Below, piece by piece: positions 9,838 to 18,791 of a stretch of 64,000 bases of DNA. How positions within the stretch are numbered: the first letter of the stretch is position 1; each line of letters starts with the position of its first letter. Source of the stretch: Enterobacteriaceae bacterium RIT691 (GTDB lineage: Bacteria > Pseudomonadota > Gammaproteobacteria > Enterobacterales > Enterobacteriaceae); assembly GCA_009668205.1 (NCBI GenBank), contig WJYM01000001.1:744001-808000 (forward strand). The letters are read 5' to 3'. The position numbers and the translations under genes are program-made. The notes beneath the pieces were generated by a model. It saw only the letters and a program-made list of their open reading frames with translations, did no database searches and was not told the origin of the DNA.

Positions 9838-9866
9838 TTGACGCTCTCAGACTCAATACGCATAAT
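9838..9866 (+). promoter_or_regulatory. Promoter of the tRNA operon
   Basis: TTGACG at 9838-9843, a 17-bp spacer, and CATAAT at 9861-9866, followed by a GC-rich discriminator (GCGCCCCGC) typical of stringently controlled stable-RNA promoters. The first tRNA starts 40 bases downstream of the -10 box. Confidence 0.8.
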
Positions 9867-9905
9867 GCGCCCCGCAACGCCGATAAGGTAACGCGAAAAA
9901 AAGAT

Positions 9906-9982
9906 GGCTACGTAGCTCAGTTGGTTAGAGCACATCACTCATAATGATGGGGTCACAGGTTCGAATCCCGTCGTAGCCACCA
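9906..9982 (+). tRNA. metT: tRNA-Met (CAT), elongator
   Basis: 77-base cloverleaf with encoded CCA, acceptor GGCTACG pairing with CGTAGCC, anticodon CAT in CTCATAA, and T-loop GGTTCGAATCC. First gene of the eight-tRNA operon; identical to the copy at 10305-10381. It is the elongator type, since it lacks the initiator C1xA72 mismatch and the three G:C pairs of the initiator anticodon stem. Confidence 0.97.
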
Positions 9983-9991
9983 TCTTTTTTT

Positions 9992-10076
9992 GCGGGAGTG
10001 GCGAAATTGGTAGACGCACCAGATTTAGGTTCTGGCGCCGCAAGGTGTGCGAGTTCAAGTCTCGCCTCCCGCACCA
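9992..10076 (+). tRNA. leuW: tRNA-Leu (TAG)
   Basis: 85-base class II tRNA with a long variable arm and encoded CCA; acceptor GCGGGAG pairs with CTCCCGC, anticodon TAG in ATTTAGG. Separated from metT by nine bases. Corresponds to leuW of E. coli by position and sequence. Confidence 0.97.
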
Positions 10077-10098
10077 TTCCCAAATAGCGTTGCACGGA

Positions 10099-10173
10099 TG
10101 GGGTATCGCCAAGCGGTAAGGCACCGGTTTTTGATACCGGCATTCCCTGGTTCGAATCCAGGTACCCCAGCCA
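10099..10173 (+). tRNA. glnU: tRNA-Gln (TTG), copy 1
   Basis: 75 bases with encoded CCA, acceptor TGGGGTA pairing with TACCCCA, anticodon TTG in TTTTGAT. The T1-A72 weak first pair is the known identity feature for GlnRS. Matches E. coli glnU/glnW. Confidence 0.97.
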
Positions 10174-10205
10174 TATTTTCATCGATAATCTGACGTACCA
10201 GTTGT

Positions 10206-10280
10206 TGGGGTATCGCCAAGCGGTAAGGCACCGGTTTTTGATACCGGCATTCCCTGGTTCGAATCCAGGTACCCCAGCCA
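10206..10280 (+). tRNA. glnW: tRNA-Gln (TTG), copy 2
   Basis: Identical over all 75 bases to the copy at 10099-10173; reads CAA codons and, by wobble, CAG. Confidence 0.97.
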
Positions 10281-10304
10281 TTCGATGAAAAGGCAGTACA
10301 ATCA

Positions 10305-10381
10305 GGCTACGTAGCTCAGTTGGTTAGAGCACATCACTCATAATGATGGGGTCACAGGTTCGAATCCCGTCGTAGCCACCA
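10305..10381 (+). tRNA. metU: tRNA-Met (CAT), elongator, second copy
   Basis: Identical to metT at 9906-9982 over 77 bases, placed between the TTG and CTG glutamine tRNAs as in E. coli. Confidence 0.97.
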
Positions 10382-10387
10382 AATTCT

Positions 10388-10462
10388 TGGAGTGTCGCCA
10401 AGCGGTAAGGCTCTGGTTTCTGATACCAGCATACCGGGGTTCGAATCCCTGCACTCCAGCCA
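10388..10462 (+). tRNA. glnV: tRNA-Gln (CTG), copy 1, A4:T69 variant
   Basis: 75 bases with encoded CCA and anticodon CTG in TTCTGAT, reading CAG. It differs from the next two CTG copies by a compensatory change of the fourth acceptor pair: TGGAGTG with CACTCCA instead of TGGGGTG with CACCCCA. The stem stays fully paired, so it is probably functional. Confidence 0.95.
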
Positions 10463-10498
10463 TGTTGTAAACGATGTATGAAGTGAAAAGATTTCTGA

Positions 10499-10573
10499 TG
10501 GGGTGTCGCCAAGCGGTAAGGCTCTGGTTTCTGATACCAGCATACCGGGGTTCGAATCCCTGCACCCCAGCCA
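10499..10573 (+). tRNA. glnX: tRNA-Gln (CTG), copy 2
   Basis: 75 bases, acceptor TGGGGTG with CACCCCA, anticodon stem CTGGT with ACCAG, anticodon CTG. Identical to the third CTG copy at 10606-10680. Confidence 0.95.
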
Positions 10574-10605
10574 CTTTTCTCTACATCGCAGTAGTCAAAA
10601 TTTAT

Positions 10606-10680
10606 TGGGGTGTCGCCAAGCGGTAAGGCTCTGGTTTCTGATACCAGCATACCGGGGTTCGAATCCCTGCACCCCAGCCA
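10606..10680 (+). tRNA. tRNA-Gln (CTG), copy 3, extra relative to E. coli K-12
   Basis: 75 bases, identical to the copy at 10499-10573. E. coli K-12 has seven tRNAs in this operon with two CTG glutamine tRNAs; this copy makes eight and three. The terminator follows within ten bases, so it is part of the operon. A recent tandem duplication is the simplest origin. Confidence 0.95.
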
Positions 10681-10688
10681 ATAAACAA

Positions 10689-10716
10689 AAAAGCTCGCTT
10701 CGGCGGGCTTTTTTGT
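10689..10716 (+). terminator. Terminator of the tRNA operon
   Basis: AAGCTCGC-TTCG-GCGGGCTT hairpin followed by TTTTTTGTTTTC directly after the last tRNA. Confidence 0.85.
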
Positions 10717-10764
10717 TTTCAACTTTCCAGTCCCACGGTATGTTTAAAGCTCATTATTTTCTGG

Positions 10765-11367
10765 ATGAAAAGCATGAACTATCAGACATCTGCGTTGTGG
10801 TTCTATAGCCCCTTGTACTATCTCGCTGCGCTTCTCTGTCTGGGACTGACCTTCTTTGGCCTGTCCAGCCCACTCTTTTATCTGATGGTGATGGGGCTGG
10901 CGTTCCCCGTGATTATCGCCATGCGGCTGCACACGCTCAGTGAGGCAGGCAATGCCTGGCTTATCCGGGATCGTGAAAACTGGCTGGTTTACGTCAACGG
11001 CATTCCTGTCCAGGAGCAACGCTCAACCCTGCAAAATCCCTGTTTCGCCACGCCGGAGCGCCTGAAGCAGTTTTATCTGCGCGGCTTTGGCGCCAGGCTT
11101 ATCGTGCAGCTCGTCGCGGTGGTCATGCTGTTGACACAATGGCACGACACTGAATGGCTCAGCGTCAAAGCCGTCGCGGTGGCTATCATTTTTTGTCTGC
11201 TGCTGTGGCTAATCAAATCCACGATAGGGACGTTGCGGAGCATTAATGCACAGCAATGGGAAATCCAGGCCATAACCTCACCCGGTGGCCAGCACTGGTA
11301 TCAGGCCTTCTTCAGTGACGGGAAACGGGCACGGTCAGCATTAAGCCAACTGTGCTCCGTCGTGTAA
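10765..11367 (+). CDS. Unrecognised inner-membrane protein, about 200 residues
   Basis: I do not recognise this family. The protein has two hydrophobic hairpin-like segments: about residues 14-52 (SPLYYLAALLCLGL, FYLMVMGLAFPVII) and 108-152 (LIVQLVAVVMLL, AVAIIFCLLLWLI), with hydrophilic stretches between them and at the C-terminus (about 153-200). This suggests four membrane helices. The start is either 10765 (MKSMNYQ) or ATG 10774. It stands between the tRNA operon terminator and ubiF, where E. coli K-12 has no such gene, and ends eight bases before the convergent ubiF stop. Base composition resembles its neighbours. A real gene is likely because the frame is long and ordered; its function is unknown. 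Confidence 0.7.
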   Translation: MKSMNYQTSALWFYSPLYYLAALLCLGLTFFGLSSPLFYLMVMGLAFPVIIAMRLHTLSEAGNAWLIRDRENWLVYVNGIPVQEQRSTLQNPCFATPERLKQFYLRGFGARLIVQLVAVVMLLTQWHDTEWLSVKAVAVAIIFCLLLWLIKSTIGTLRSINAQQWEIQAITSPGGQHWYQAFFSDGKRARSALSQLCSVV

Positions 11368-11375
11368 GTCGTGCG

Positions 11376-12551
11376 CTAGAGCCCTAGCGCATACTTGAGC
11401 GCCTGGCGTTTTAACACCCCCGCGCGCTCTGCCGCCATCAGGCCGATATTACGCAGCATTCTCAGCGGCGCGAGGTCGTTGCTGAAGCTGGCGTAGAACA
11501 AGTCCATACCGGACTGCATCACGTAATTATCTGCCATGCGGCGAGTCTGGTAACGCTTGAGCACCGGCAGGCTCGCCCATGCTTCGCCATGGCTGCGCGC
11601 ATTCGCCAACACGTCAAGTAACGCATCCACATCACGATAGCCCAGATTTACGCCCTGCCCTGCCAACGGATGAATGGTGTGAGCCGCATCGCCCACCAGC
11701 GCTAATCCTGGCTGTACATAACGAAGCGCATGACGTCGGGTCAGTGGAAAGGCTCCCGCCGCAACAGGTTTAACCCGCCCAAGACGGGCTGGAAACGTTT
11801 GATGAATTTCCTGCTCAAGCTGCGCCATCGACAAAGCCTGCAGCTGGCGAATTCTGGCGGGCGAATCGTACCAGACCAGTGAAGCCCAGTTATCGAACAG
11901 CGGTAAAAACGCACGCGGCCCGTGCGAGGTGAATTGCTGCCAGGTGCTGTCACCCGGATCTTGTTCACACTCGACGGTTATCAACATACAGGATTGCTGA
12001 TACTGCCAGGCATGTACGCCAATGGCCGCCATCTGCCGAACCTGAGAGTTAGCACCATCGGCACCGATAACCAGTTTTGCCTGCATTTCCTGCCCGTCGG
12101 TGAAGGTTAGCTGATAACCTTCAGCGCCATGCAGCATGCTTTCAAGCGTTGCGGGCACGCGCAGTACGACATTGTCATGCGCTTCCAGCGCCTGCCATAG
12201 CGCCAGCTGCAGGACATTGTTTTCCACCATGTAGCCCAGCTCTGGCAGCTTTAGCTCAGACGCGTTAAATACCACGTGCGCGCTTTCCCACTCCCAGGTC
12301 TCAAGCTGACGATAGCGATGAGTTCGCATCGCCTGAACCGTCTCCCAAACGCCGAGCCCGCGCAGAAGGCCGACCGAGGCTGCACTGATCGCCGAGATCC
12401 GCACATCCGGCTGGCTGGCAGGATCAAACGCTGGCGGCGTCGTTTGCTCAATTACCGTAACCGAAAAGCCCTGTTGTGCCAGCCCCAGCGCCAGCGCGCC
12501 GCCGACCATCCCGCCGCCTACAATAGCGACATCAGTCTGTTGATTGCTCAT
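11376..12551 (-). CDS. ubiF: 3-demethoxyubiquinol 3-hydroxylase (2-octaprenyl-3-methyl-6-methoxy-1,4-benzoquinol hydroxylase)
   Basis: FAD-dependent monooxygenase that adds the last ring hydroxyl in aerobic ubiquinone synthesis. The N-terminal dinucleotide fold AIVGGGMVGGALALGLAQ is at about residues 9-26. The second FAD motif, GDAAHTIHPLAGQGVNLGYRD, is at about 280-300. I use ATG 12551, which gives 391 residues as in E. coli and a good distance from AAAGGA; a GTG two codons upstream is too close to that ribosome site. Monocistronic, divergent from miaB. Confidence 0.94.
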   Translation of the reverse strand: MSNQQTDVAIVGGGMVGGALALGLAQQGFSVTVIEQTTPPAFDPASQPDVRISAISAASVGLLRGLGVWETVQAMRTHRYRQLETWEWESAHVVFNASELKLPELGYMVENNVLQLALWQALEAHDNVVLRVPATLESMLHGAEGYQLTFTDGQEMQAKLVIGADGANSQVRQMAAIGVHAWQYQQSCMLITVECEQDPGDSTWQQFTSHGPRAFLPLFDNWASLVWYDSPARIRQLQALSMAQLEQEIHQTFPARLGRVKPVAAGAFPLTRRHALRYVQPGLALVGDAAHTIHPLAGQGVNLGYRDVDALLDVLANARSHGEAWASLPVLKRYQTRRMADNYVMQSGMDLFYASFSNDLAPLRMLRNIGLMAAERAGVLKRQALKYALGL

Positions 12552-12688
12552 GGTCACTTTTCCTTTAACCTGAATCCCTTAAGTTTACCGGATTTTTCGG
12601 GCCTTTGGGTAAGCGTCGGCCATGCTGGTCACACTCATCGCAAAGCATTACAATATCTGCCCTGCATTCCCTGAGCAAAGCTAAGTCG

Positions 12689-14122
12689 ATGACAAAAAAA
12701 CTCCATATAAAAACCTGGGGCTGTCAGATGAACGAATACGATTCATCAAAGATGGCCGATCTGCTGGATGCCACCCACGGCTATCAATTGACGGAAAATG
12801 CCGAGGAAGCAGACGTGCTGCTGCTGAACACGTGTTCTATTCGTGAAAAAGCCCAGGAAAAAGTGTTCCATCAGTTGGGGCGCTGGAAACTCATAAAAGC
12901 CAAAAGACCTAACGTAATCATTGGCATCGGCGGCTGTGTGGCTTCGCAGGAAGGCAAGCTCATTCGCCAGCGCGCCCATTACGTCGATATTATTTTTGGC
13001 CCGCAAACCCTGCATCGCCTGCCTGAGATGATCAATTCCATTCTGGATATGCGCGATCACCGTAAACCGATCATTGACGTCAGCTTCCCGGAAATCGAAA
13101 AGTTCGACCGTCTGCCGGAGCCAAAAGCCGAAGGCCCAACGGCCTTTGTGTCCATCATGGAAGGCTGCAACAAATACTGTACTTACTGCGTGGTGCCCTA
13201 TACCCGTGGTGAGGAAGTCAGTCGTCCCTCTGATGATATTCTGTTTGAAGTCGCTCAGTTGGCGGCGCAGGGCGTGCGTGAAATTCACCTGCTCGGTCAG
13301 AACGTAAATGCCTGGCGCGGTGAGAACTACGACGGCAGCACCGGTTCGTTCTCCGAACTGCTGCGTCTGGTGGCCGCCATCGACGGTATCGACCGTCTTC
13401 GCTTTACCACCAGCCACCCTATTGAGTTCACCGATGACATTATTGATGTTTATCGTGATACGCCGGAACTGGTGAGTTTCCTGCACCTGCCGATTCAGAG
13501 CGGCTCCGACCGCGTGCTGAACCTGATGGGGCGTACTCACACCGCGCTGGAATATAAAGCGATTATCCGCAAGCTGCTTGTCGCACGCCCAGACATTCAA
13601 ATCAGCTCTGACTTTATCGTCGGCTTCCCTGGGGAAACCAACGAAGACTTTGAAAAGACCATGAAGGTGATTGCCGACGTCAATATGGACGTGAGCTACA
13701 GCTTTATCTTCTCTGCCCGCCCGGGGACGCCAGCCGCAGACATGGTCGACGATGTGCCAGATGCTGACAAAAAGCAGCGCCTGTACATCCTGCAAGAGCG
13801 CCTCAACCAGCAGGCGATGGCCTGGAGCCGTCGCATGATTGGCACCACCCAACGTATTCTGGTGGAAGGCACCTCCCGCAAGAGCATCATGGAGCTGACC
13901 GGACGCACCGAAAATAACCGTGTGGTGAACTTTGAAGGTACGCCGGACATGGTGGGTAAATTTGTCGACGTCGAGATAACTGACGTTTATACCAACTCGC
14001 TGCGCGGTACGGTGGTACGTACAGAAGACGAGATGGGCCTGCGCGTGGCCGAATCGCCAGAATCCGTCATCGCCCGGACACGCAAAGAAAACGACCTTGG
14101 CGTAGGCATTTATCAGCCGTAA
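12689..14122 (+). CDS. miaB: tRNA-2-methylthio-N6-isopentenyladenosine methylthiotransferase
   Basis: Radical-SAM enzyme that adds the 2-methylthio group to i6A37 of tRNAs reading UNN codons. The N-terminal cluster cysteines appear in [22 protein letters not shown] and [11 protein letters not shown]. The radical-SAM triad CNKYCTYC is at about residues 157-164. The C-terminal TRAM domain is about 380-445. 477 residues from ATG 12689 ([12 protein letters not shown]) match the family length of 474; upstream in-frame codons are outside the conserved protein. Two cluster Cys sets are complete. A terminator follows. Confidence 0.96.
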   Translation: MTKKLHIKTWGCQMNEYDSSKMADLLDATHGYQLTENAEEADVLLLNTCSIREKAQEKVFHQLGRWKLIKAKRPNVIIGIGGCVASQEGKLIRQRAHYVDIIFGPQTLHRLPEMINSILDMRDHRKPIIDVSFPEIEKFDRLPEPKAEGPTAFVSIMEGCNKYCTYCVVPYTRGEEVSRPSDDILFEVAQLAAQGVREIHLLGQNVNAWRGENYDGSTGSFSELLRLVAAIDGIDRLRFTTSHPIEFTDDIIDVYRDTPELVSFLHLPIQSGSDRVLNLMGRTHTALEYKAIIRKLLVARPDIQISSDFIVGFPGETNEDFEKTMKVIADVNMDVSYSFIFSARPGTPAADMVDDVPDADKKQRLYILQERLNQQAMAWSRRMIGTTQRILVEGTSRKSIMELTGRTENNRVVNFEGTPDMVGKFVDVEITDVYTNSLRGTVVRTEDEMGLRVAESPESVIARTRKENDLGVGIYQP

Positions 14123-14129
14123 TATCAAT

Positions 14130-14151
14130 GACCCACCTCATCAGGTGGGTC
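14130..14151 (+). terminator. Terminator of miaB
   Basis: GACCCACCT-CATC-AGGTGGGTC hairpin eight bases after the stop, followed by TTGCATTTC. The U-tract is short, so strength is uncertain. Confidence 0.65.
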
Positions 14152-14273
14152 TTGCATTTCCTCGCCCTGCCCCCACATCTACTGCAATGCTTGCGCCTTT
14201 AATCTCTGGCGTGAATAATTTCCTGTATGCGCGCCTTCACGGCCGCCGTTGCGAAATGTTAAAGAGGAACAGT

Positions 14274-15329
14274 TTGAATACAGAAACGCGTGAAATTACC
14301 CTTGAGCCTGCAGACAACGAACGCCTGCTGAGCCTCTGTGGCCCGTTTGATGACAACATCAAACATCTGGAGCGACGACTGGGCATCGAAATCAACCGCC
14401 GCGATAATCATTTCAAACTCACCGGACGTGCCATTTGCGTGCATGCGGCCGCAGATATCCTGCGTAGCCTGTACGTGGATACTGCACCCATGCGGGGACA
14501 CACTCAGGATATTGACCCTGAGCAAATCCATCTGGCGATTAAAGAAGCCCGCGTGCTGGAACAAAGTGCGGACAGCGTGCCGGACTATGGCAAAGCCATC
14601 AATATCAAAACCAAGCGCGGCGTTATCAAACCCCGCACGCCAAACCAGGCGCAGTACATCGCCAATATCCTCGACCACGACATCACCTTCGGCGTCGGCC
14701 CGGCAGGGACAGGGAAAACCTACCTTGCGGTTGCCGCCGCGGTTGATGCGCTGGAACGCCAGGAAATTCGCCGTATTCTGCTGACCCGTCCGGCCGTCGA
14801 AGCCGGTGAAAAACTGGGCTTCCTGCCCGGCGATCTGAGCCAGAAAGTGGATCCGTATCTGCGTCCGCTGTATGACGCGTTGTTCGAAATGCTCGGCTTC
14901 GAAAAAGTCGAAAAGCTGATTGAGCGTAACGTTATCGAAGTCGCCCCGCTGGCCTATATGCGTGGCCGTACGCTGAACGATGCCTTTATTATTCTCGACG
15001 AAAGCCAGAACACCACCATCGAACAGATGAAGATGTTCCTGACGCGCATTGGCTTCAACTCCAAAGCGGTCATCACCGGTGACGTGACGCAGATTGACCT
15101 GCCGCGCAACGTGAAGTCCGGCCTGCGCCACGCGATTGAAGTGCTGGCAGAAGTGGACGAGATAAGCTTTAACTTCTTCCACAGCGAAGATGTGGTGCGC
15201 CATCCGGTTGTCGCCCGCATCGTTAACGCCTACGAGGCCTGGGAAGAGGCAGAACAGAAACGCAAAGCCGCCGAAGCCGCTGAACGCAAACGCGAAGCGC
15301 TGGCCTCTCAGGCTCAGGAGCAAAAATGA
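14274..15329 (+). CDS. ybeZ: PhoH-like ATPase YbeZ
   Basis: Cytoplasmic NTPase of the PhoH family that works with YbeY in ribosome and rRNA quality control. Walker A is [10 protein letters not shown] at about residue 140-149 and the DExx-type Walker B is FIILDESQN at about 237-245. I chose the TTG at 14274 ([11 protein letters not shown] follows): it lies six bases after AGAGGA and gives 351 residues, close to the E. coli 346, whose gene also starts at this non-ATG codon. An ATG at 14256 is possible but overlaps the ribosome site. The C-terminal tail is charged ([18 protein letters not shown]). Its stop overlaps ybeY by four bases. Confidence 0.92.
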   Translation: MNTETREITLEPADNERLLSLCGPFDDNIKHLERRLGIEINRRDNHFKLTGRAICVHAAADILRSLYVDTAPMRGHTQDIDPEQIHLAIKEARVLEQSADSVPDYGKAINIKTKRGVIKPRTPNQAQYIANILDHDITFGVGPAGTGKTYLAVAAAVDALERQEIRRILLTRPAVEAGEKLGFLPGDLSQKVDPYLRPLYDALFEMLGFEKVEKLIERNVIEVAPLAYMRGRTLNDAFIILDESQNTTIEQMKMFLTRIGFNSKAVITGDVTQIDLPRNVKSGLRHAIEVLAEVDEISFNFFHSEDVVRHPVVARIVNAYEAWEEAEQKRKAAEAAERKREALASQAQEQK

Positions 15330-15793
15330 GTTCGGTTATTTTAGATTTACAGTTGGCCTGTGAAAACGAAAGCGGCCTGCCGCAGGAATCTCAGTTCCAG
15401 CGCTGGCTTGACGCCACTATTCCGGCCTTTCAGGAAGAGTCAGAAGTCACGATTCGTCTTGTTGATGAAGCCGAAAGCCATGAGCTGAACCTGACCTATC
15501 GCGGCAAAGACAAATCCACCAACGTGCTCTCGTTCCCGTTTGAAGCACCGCCAGGCATGGAAATGCCGCTACTGGGTGATTTGATCATCTGCCGCCAGGT
15601 GGTTGAACGTGAAGCGGAAGAACAAGGCAAACCGCTGGAAGCACACTGGGCGCATATGGTTGTACACGGCAGTCTGCATCTGCTGGGTTATGACCATATT
15701 GAAGATGAAGAAGCGGAAGAAATGGAGAGCCTGGAAACGGAGATAATGCTTGCTCTGGGCTATGATGATCCGTACATTGCCGAGAAAGAGTAA
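15326..15793 (+). CDS. ybeY: YbeY, endoribonuclease for 16S rRNA maturation
   Basis: Zinc metalloprotein needed for 16S 3'-end processing and 70S ribosome quality control. The metal motif HxxxHxxxxxH is visible as [14 protein letters not shown] at about residues 114-127. 155 residues, full length. The start ATG overlaps the ybeZ stop (ATGA), so the two are translationally coupled and part of ybeZ-ybeY-ybeX-lnt. Confidence 0.96.
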   Translation: MSSVILDLQLACENESGLPQESQFQRWLDATIPAFQEESEVTIRLVDEAESHELNLTYRGKDKSTNVLSFPFEAPPGMEMPLLGDLIICRQVVEREAEEQGKPLEAHWAHMVVHGSLHLLGYDHIEDEEAEEMESLETEIMLALGYDDPYIAEKE

Positions 15794-15825
15794 CCCGCGC
15801 CGTCTGCTGACATCGCGGTATTTTA

Positions 15826-15865
15826 TGTCGCCGGATGCTGTGTTTACGCGCGGCGACACATTTTT
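15826..15865. repeat. REP-like hairpin between ybeY and ybeX
   Basis: TGTCGCCG and CGGCGACA pair across a 17-base loop containing GATGCTGTG, which resembles an enterobacterial REP unit. CATTTTT follows, so on the plus strand it could also attenuate transcription into ybeX. Confidence 0.5.
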
Positions 15866-15892
15866 CACTAACATGAGACCCCTAACGACGCC

Positions 15893-16771
15893 ATGAGCGA
15901 CGACAACTCACACAGTAGCGACACCTTAAACAGCAAAAAGGGATTCTTCTCCCTCTTACTGAGCCAACTGTTCCACGGCGAACCAAAAAACCGTGATGAC
16001 CTGCTGGCGCTGATCCGTGATTCCGGGCAGAACGATCTTATCGATGAAGATACGCGTGACATGCTCGAAGGGGTAATGGATATCGCCGACCAACGCGTCC
16101 GCGACATCATGATCCCCCGCTCGCAAATGATTACCCTGAAACGCAACCAGAGCCTGGACGAATGTCTCGATGTCATTATCGAGTCTGCCCACTCGCGCTT
16201 CCCGGTGATCAGCGAAGACAAAGATCACATCGAAGGGATTCTGATGGCTAAGGACCTGCTGCCGTTTATGCGCAGCGATGCCGAAGCCTTCAGCATGGAT
16301 AAAGTGTTACGCCAGGCGGTGGTGGTACCGGAAAGCAAGCGTGTGGACCGCATGCTGAAAGAGTTCCGTTCCCAGCGCTACCATATGGCGATTGTGATTG
16401 ATGAGTTTGGTGGTGTTTCAGGTCTGGTGACCATTGAAGACATCCTGGAGCTGATCGTGGGTGAAATTGAGGATGAATACGATGAAGAAGACGACATCGA
16501 TTTCCGTCAATTAAGCCGCCACACCTGGACAGTGCGTGCGCTGGCCTCTATCGAAGACTTCAACGAAACCTTTGGTACGCACTACAGCGACGAAGAAGTG
16601 GATACGATGGGTGGCCTGGTGATGCAGGCATTCGGGCATTTGCCTGCGCGCGGTGAATCCATTGAAATCGATGGTTACCTGTTCAAAGTTGCGATGGCGG
16701 ACAGCCGACGTATCATCCAGGTCCATGTCAAACTTCCGGAAGATGCGCCACAGCCGACGCTGGAAGACTAA
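15893..16771 (+). CDS. ybeX: CBS-domain protein CorC (YbeX)
   Basis: Cytoplasmic protein of the CorC/HlyC family; linked to Co2+/Mg2+ efflux in Salmonella and to ribosome maintenance in E. coli. Two CBS domains occupy about residues 65-195 ([39 protein letters not shown]). A C-terminal CorC/HlyC domain covers about 205-285 ([20 protein letters not shown]). 292 residues as in E. coli. No membrane helices. Located between ybeY and lnt. Confidence 0.95.
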   Translation: MSDDNSHSSDTLNSKKGFFSLLLSQLFHGEPKNRDDLLALIRDSGQNDLIDEDTRDMLEGVMDIADQRVRDIMIPRSQMITLKRNQSLDECLDVIIESAHSRFPVISEDKDHIEGILMAKDLLPFMRSDAEAFSMDKVLRQAVVVPESKRVDRMLKEFRSQRYHMAIVIDEFGGVSGLVTIEDILELIVGEIEDEYDEEDDIDFRQLSRHTWTVRALASIEDFNETFGTHYSDEEVDTMGGLVMQAFGHLPARGESIEIDGYLFKVAMADSRRIIQVHVKLPEDAPQPTLED

Positions 16772-16794
16772 TTTTAACGGGACGACAACGCTAA

Positions 16795-18339
16795 ATGGCA
16801 TTTGCCTCTCTGCTTGAACGCCAGCGCATTCGCCTGCTGCTGGCGCTACTTTTCGGTGCCTGCGGTACGCTGGCTTTCTCCCCCTACGACATCTGGCCTG
16901 CGGCGATCGTTTCGCTCATGGGGCTTCAGGGGCTCACCTTAAACCGCCGACCGCTGCAAAGCGCGTGGATTGGCTATTTCTGGGGCTTAGGCCTGTTCGG
17001 CTCCGGCATCAACTGGGTGTACGTCAGTATCGCCCAGTTTGGCGGCATGCCTGGCCCGGTCAACGTCTTCTTAGTCGTACTGTTAGCCGCTTATCTGTCG
17101 CTCTATACCGGGTTGTTTGCGGGCGTGCTTTCGCGCCTGTGGCCGAAGACCCACTGGCTGCGCGTGGCCATTGCCGCACCGGTCATCTGGCAAATCACCG
17201 AGTTCCTGCGCGGCTGGGTGCTCACCGGCTTCCCGTGGCTACAGTTCGGCTATAGCCAGATTGACGGACCGCTGAAAGGCCTGGCACCTGTCATGGGCGT
17301 GGAAGCGATCAACTTCCTGCTGATGGTCGTGAGCGGCCTGCTGGTGCTGGCGTTGGTGACCCGAAATTGGCGTCCGCTGGCGGTTGGCGTGGTGCTTTTT
17401 GCCCTGCCGTTCCCGTTGCGTTATATCCAGTGGTATCAACTGCTGCCCGACCGCACGACGCAGGTCTCGCTGGTTCAGGGGAATATTCCGCAGTCGCTGA
17501 AGTGGGATGAAAAAGAGCTTATCAATACGCTCAAAATCTACCTGGATGCGACGGAAAAGGTGATGGGTAAATCTCAGCTGATTATCTGGCCGGAATCCGC
17601 AATTCCGGACCTGGAGATGAATCAGCAGCGCCTGCTCAGCATGATGGACGATATGCTCAGGGCCAAAGACAGCTCGCTTATCACCGGGGTTGTCGATGCG
17701 CGTCTGAATACGAAGAATCGCTACGATACCTACAACACCATCATCACGCTGGGTAAAGACAATCCGTACAGCTATAACTCGACCGATCGTTACAACAAGA
17801 ACCATTTGGTGCCGTTTGGTGAGTTTGTGCCGCTGGAGTCTATTCTGCGTCCGCTGGCTCCTTTCTTCGATTTGCCCATGTCCTCGTTCAGCCGGGGTCC
17901 GTATGTGCAGCCTCAGCTCTCGGCACATAACCTGAAGCTGACACCGGCTATCTGCTACGAAATCATTTTAGGCGAACAGGTCCGTGATAACTTCCGTCCT
18001 GATACCGATTTCCTGCTGACCATTTCCAACGATGCGTGGTTCGGCAAATCTATCGGTCCGTGGCAGCATTTCCAGATGGCGCGTATGCGCGCTCTGGAGC
18101 TGGCACGCCCGCTGTTGCGTAGCACCAACAACGGCATTACCGCGGTGATCACGCCACGCGGCGACGTGCAGGCCATGATCCCGCAGTTCACCCGTGATGT
18201 CCTGACCACCAGCGTGACCCCTACCACTGGCCTGACACCTTACGCCCGCACCGGCAACTGGCCGCTGTGGATCCTGACCGCACTGTTTGGTTTTGCTGCA
18301 CTGGTGATGAGCCGAGGTAAACGGCAAAACCGTCTCTGA
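16795..18339 (+). CDS. lnt: Apolipoprotein N-acyltransferase
   Basis: Inner-membrane enzyme that adds the third acyl chain to the N-terminal Cys of lipoproteins, needed for Lol sorting; lptE and rlpA in this window encode substrates. Hydrophobic helices fill about residues 10-210. The periplasmic nitrilase-like domain carries the catalytic Glu in [11 protein letters not shown] (about 267), Lys in [12 protein letters not shown] (about 335) and Cys in [10 protein letters not shown] (about 388). A last helix is near 490-508. 514 residues, near the family length of 512. Its stop codon lies inside a 10-bp hairpin. Confidence 0.96.
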   Translation: MAFASLLERQRIRLLLALLFGACGTLAFSPYDIWPAAIVSLMGLQGLTLNRRPLQSAWIGYFWGLGLFGSGINWVYVSIAQFGGMPGPVNVFLVVLLAAYLSLYTGLFAGVLSRLWPKTHWLRVAIAAPVIWQITEFLRGWVLTGFPWLQFGYSQIDGPLKGLAPVMGVEAINFLLMVVSGLLVLALVTRNWRPLAVGVVLFALPFPLRYIQWYQLLPDRTTQVSLVQGNIPQSLKWDEKELINTLKIYLDATEKVMGKSQLIIWPESAIPDLEMNQQRLLSMMDDMLRAKDSSLITGVVDARLNTKNRYDTYNTIITLGKDNPYSYNSTDRYNKNHLVPFGEFVPLESILRPLAPFFDLPMSSFSRGPYVQPQLSAHNLKLTPAICYEIILGEQVRDNFRPDTDFLLTISNDAWFGKSIGPWQHFQMARMRALELARPLLRSTNNGITAVITPRGDVQAMIPQFTRDVLTTSVTPTTGLTPYARTGNWPLWILTALFGFAALVMSRGKRQNRL

Positions 18340-18382
18340 GGAGACGGTTTGGGGTGAGGGCATCAGACCGCACCTCTGCATC
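18327..18382. repeat. Dispersed repeat copy at the lnt stop, inverted relative to the copies after gltL
   Basis: AAACCGTCTC-TGAG-GAGACGGTTT forms a perfect 10-bp hairpin that includes the lnt stop codon (TGA at 18337-18339). It is followed by GGGGTGAGGGCATCAGACCG. Read on the minus strand this is TGCGG-C/T-CTGATGCCCTCACCCC followed by an AAACCNTCTCC hairpin, the same block order as the 94-bp units at 22149-22391 but lacking their middle hairpin. Confidence 0.75.
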
Positions 18383-18388
18383 TCTTTT

Positions 18389-18480
18389 CTGCCCGGCGGC
18401 GCTCTGCTTGCCGGGCCTACATACCTTTCATCCCTTATTCCCGTAGGTCGGGTCAGGCGCAGCCGCCACCCGACGCCACA
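18389..18480. repeat. REP/BIME-like palindromes, then gltI leader
   Basis: Contains GCCCGGCGGCGCTCTGCTTG then CCGGGCCTAC (a REP-type unit) and CCGTAGGTCGGGTCAGGCGC facing it, a common enterobacterial BIME arrangement. The remaining 310 bases to gltI contain no ORF I support; they are AT-rich near the end and presumably hold the gltI promoter. Confidence 0.65.
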
Positions 18481-18791
18481 CCAAAAACCGTTTCTGGCAC
18501 GCCAATTGCTTTATTAATTCAGTGAGCTGCGTAAAACGTCGCGAGTGCAACCCGGTCGCACCAGCAAGGTTCACCGGTGGCACCTTTTCGGTGCAAGAGA
18601 GCATTTTTGCCTTAAAACGGTGCGGCGCACTTCGCAAAAACAAACAATAACGCAGCAAAATCTTTACATTAAGCCAAACTAAATGCTAACAAACAGGCTT
18701 AATACTGCACACATAAGTGGCAGACAATAACAACACAACACTCACAATGGGTATCCGTGCGTCCCTGAGGCGCCACGATAAGGAGTTGGAT

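Noticed and set aside
9907-10680. Genomic island or prophage attachment at the tRNA cluster
   Set aside because: No integrase, no direct repeat of a tRNA 3' end downstream, and the following genes are core genome.
9925-10722. Short minus-strand frames across the tRNA genes (repeated GFEPG..., RDSNPGM... peptides)
   Set aside because: Translations of tRNA genes in antisense; the repeated peptides only reflect repeated tRNA sequence.
12746-14128. 460-codon minus-strand frame opposite miaB
   Set aside because: Antisense shadow; miaB's motifs and length are complete on the plus strand.
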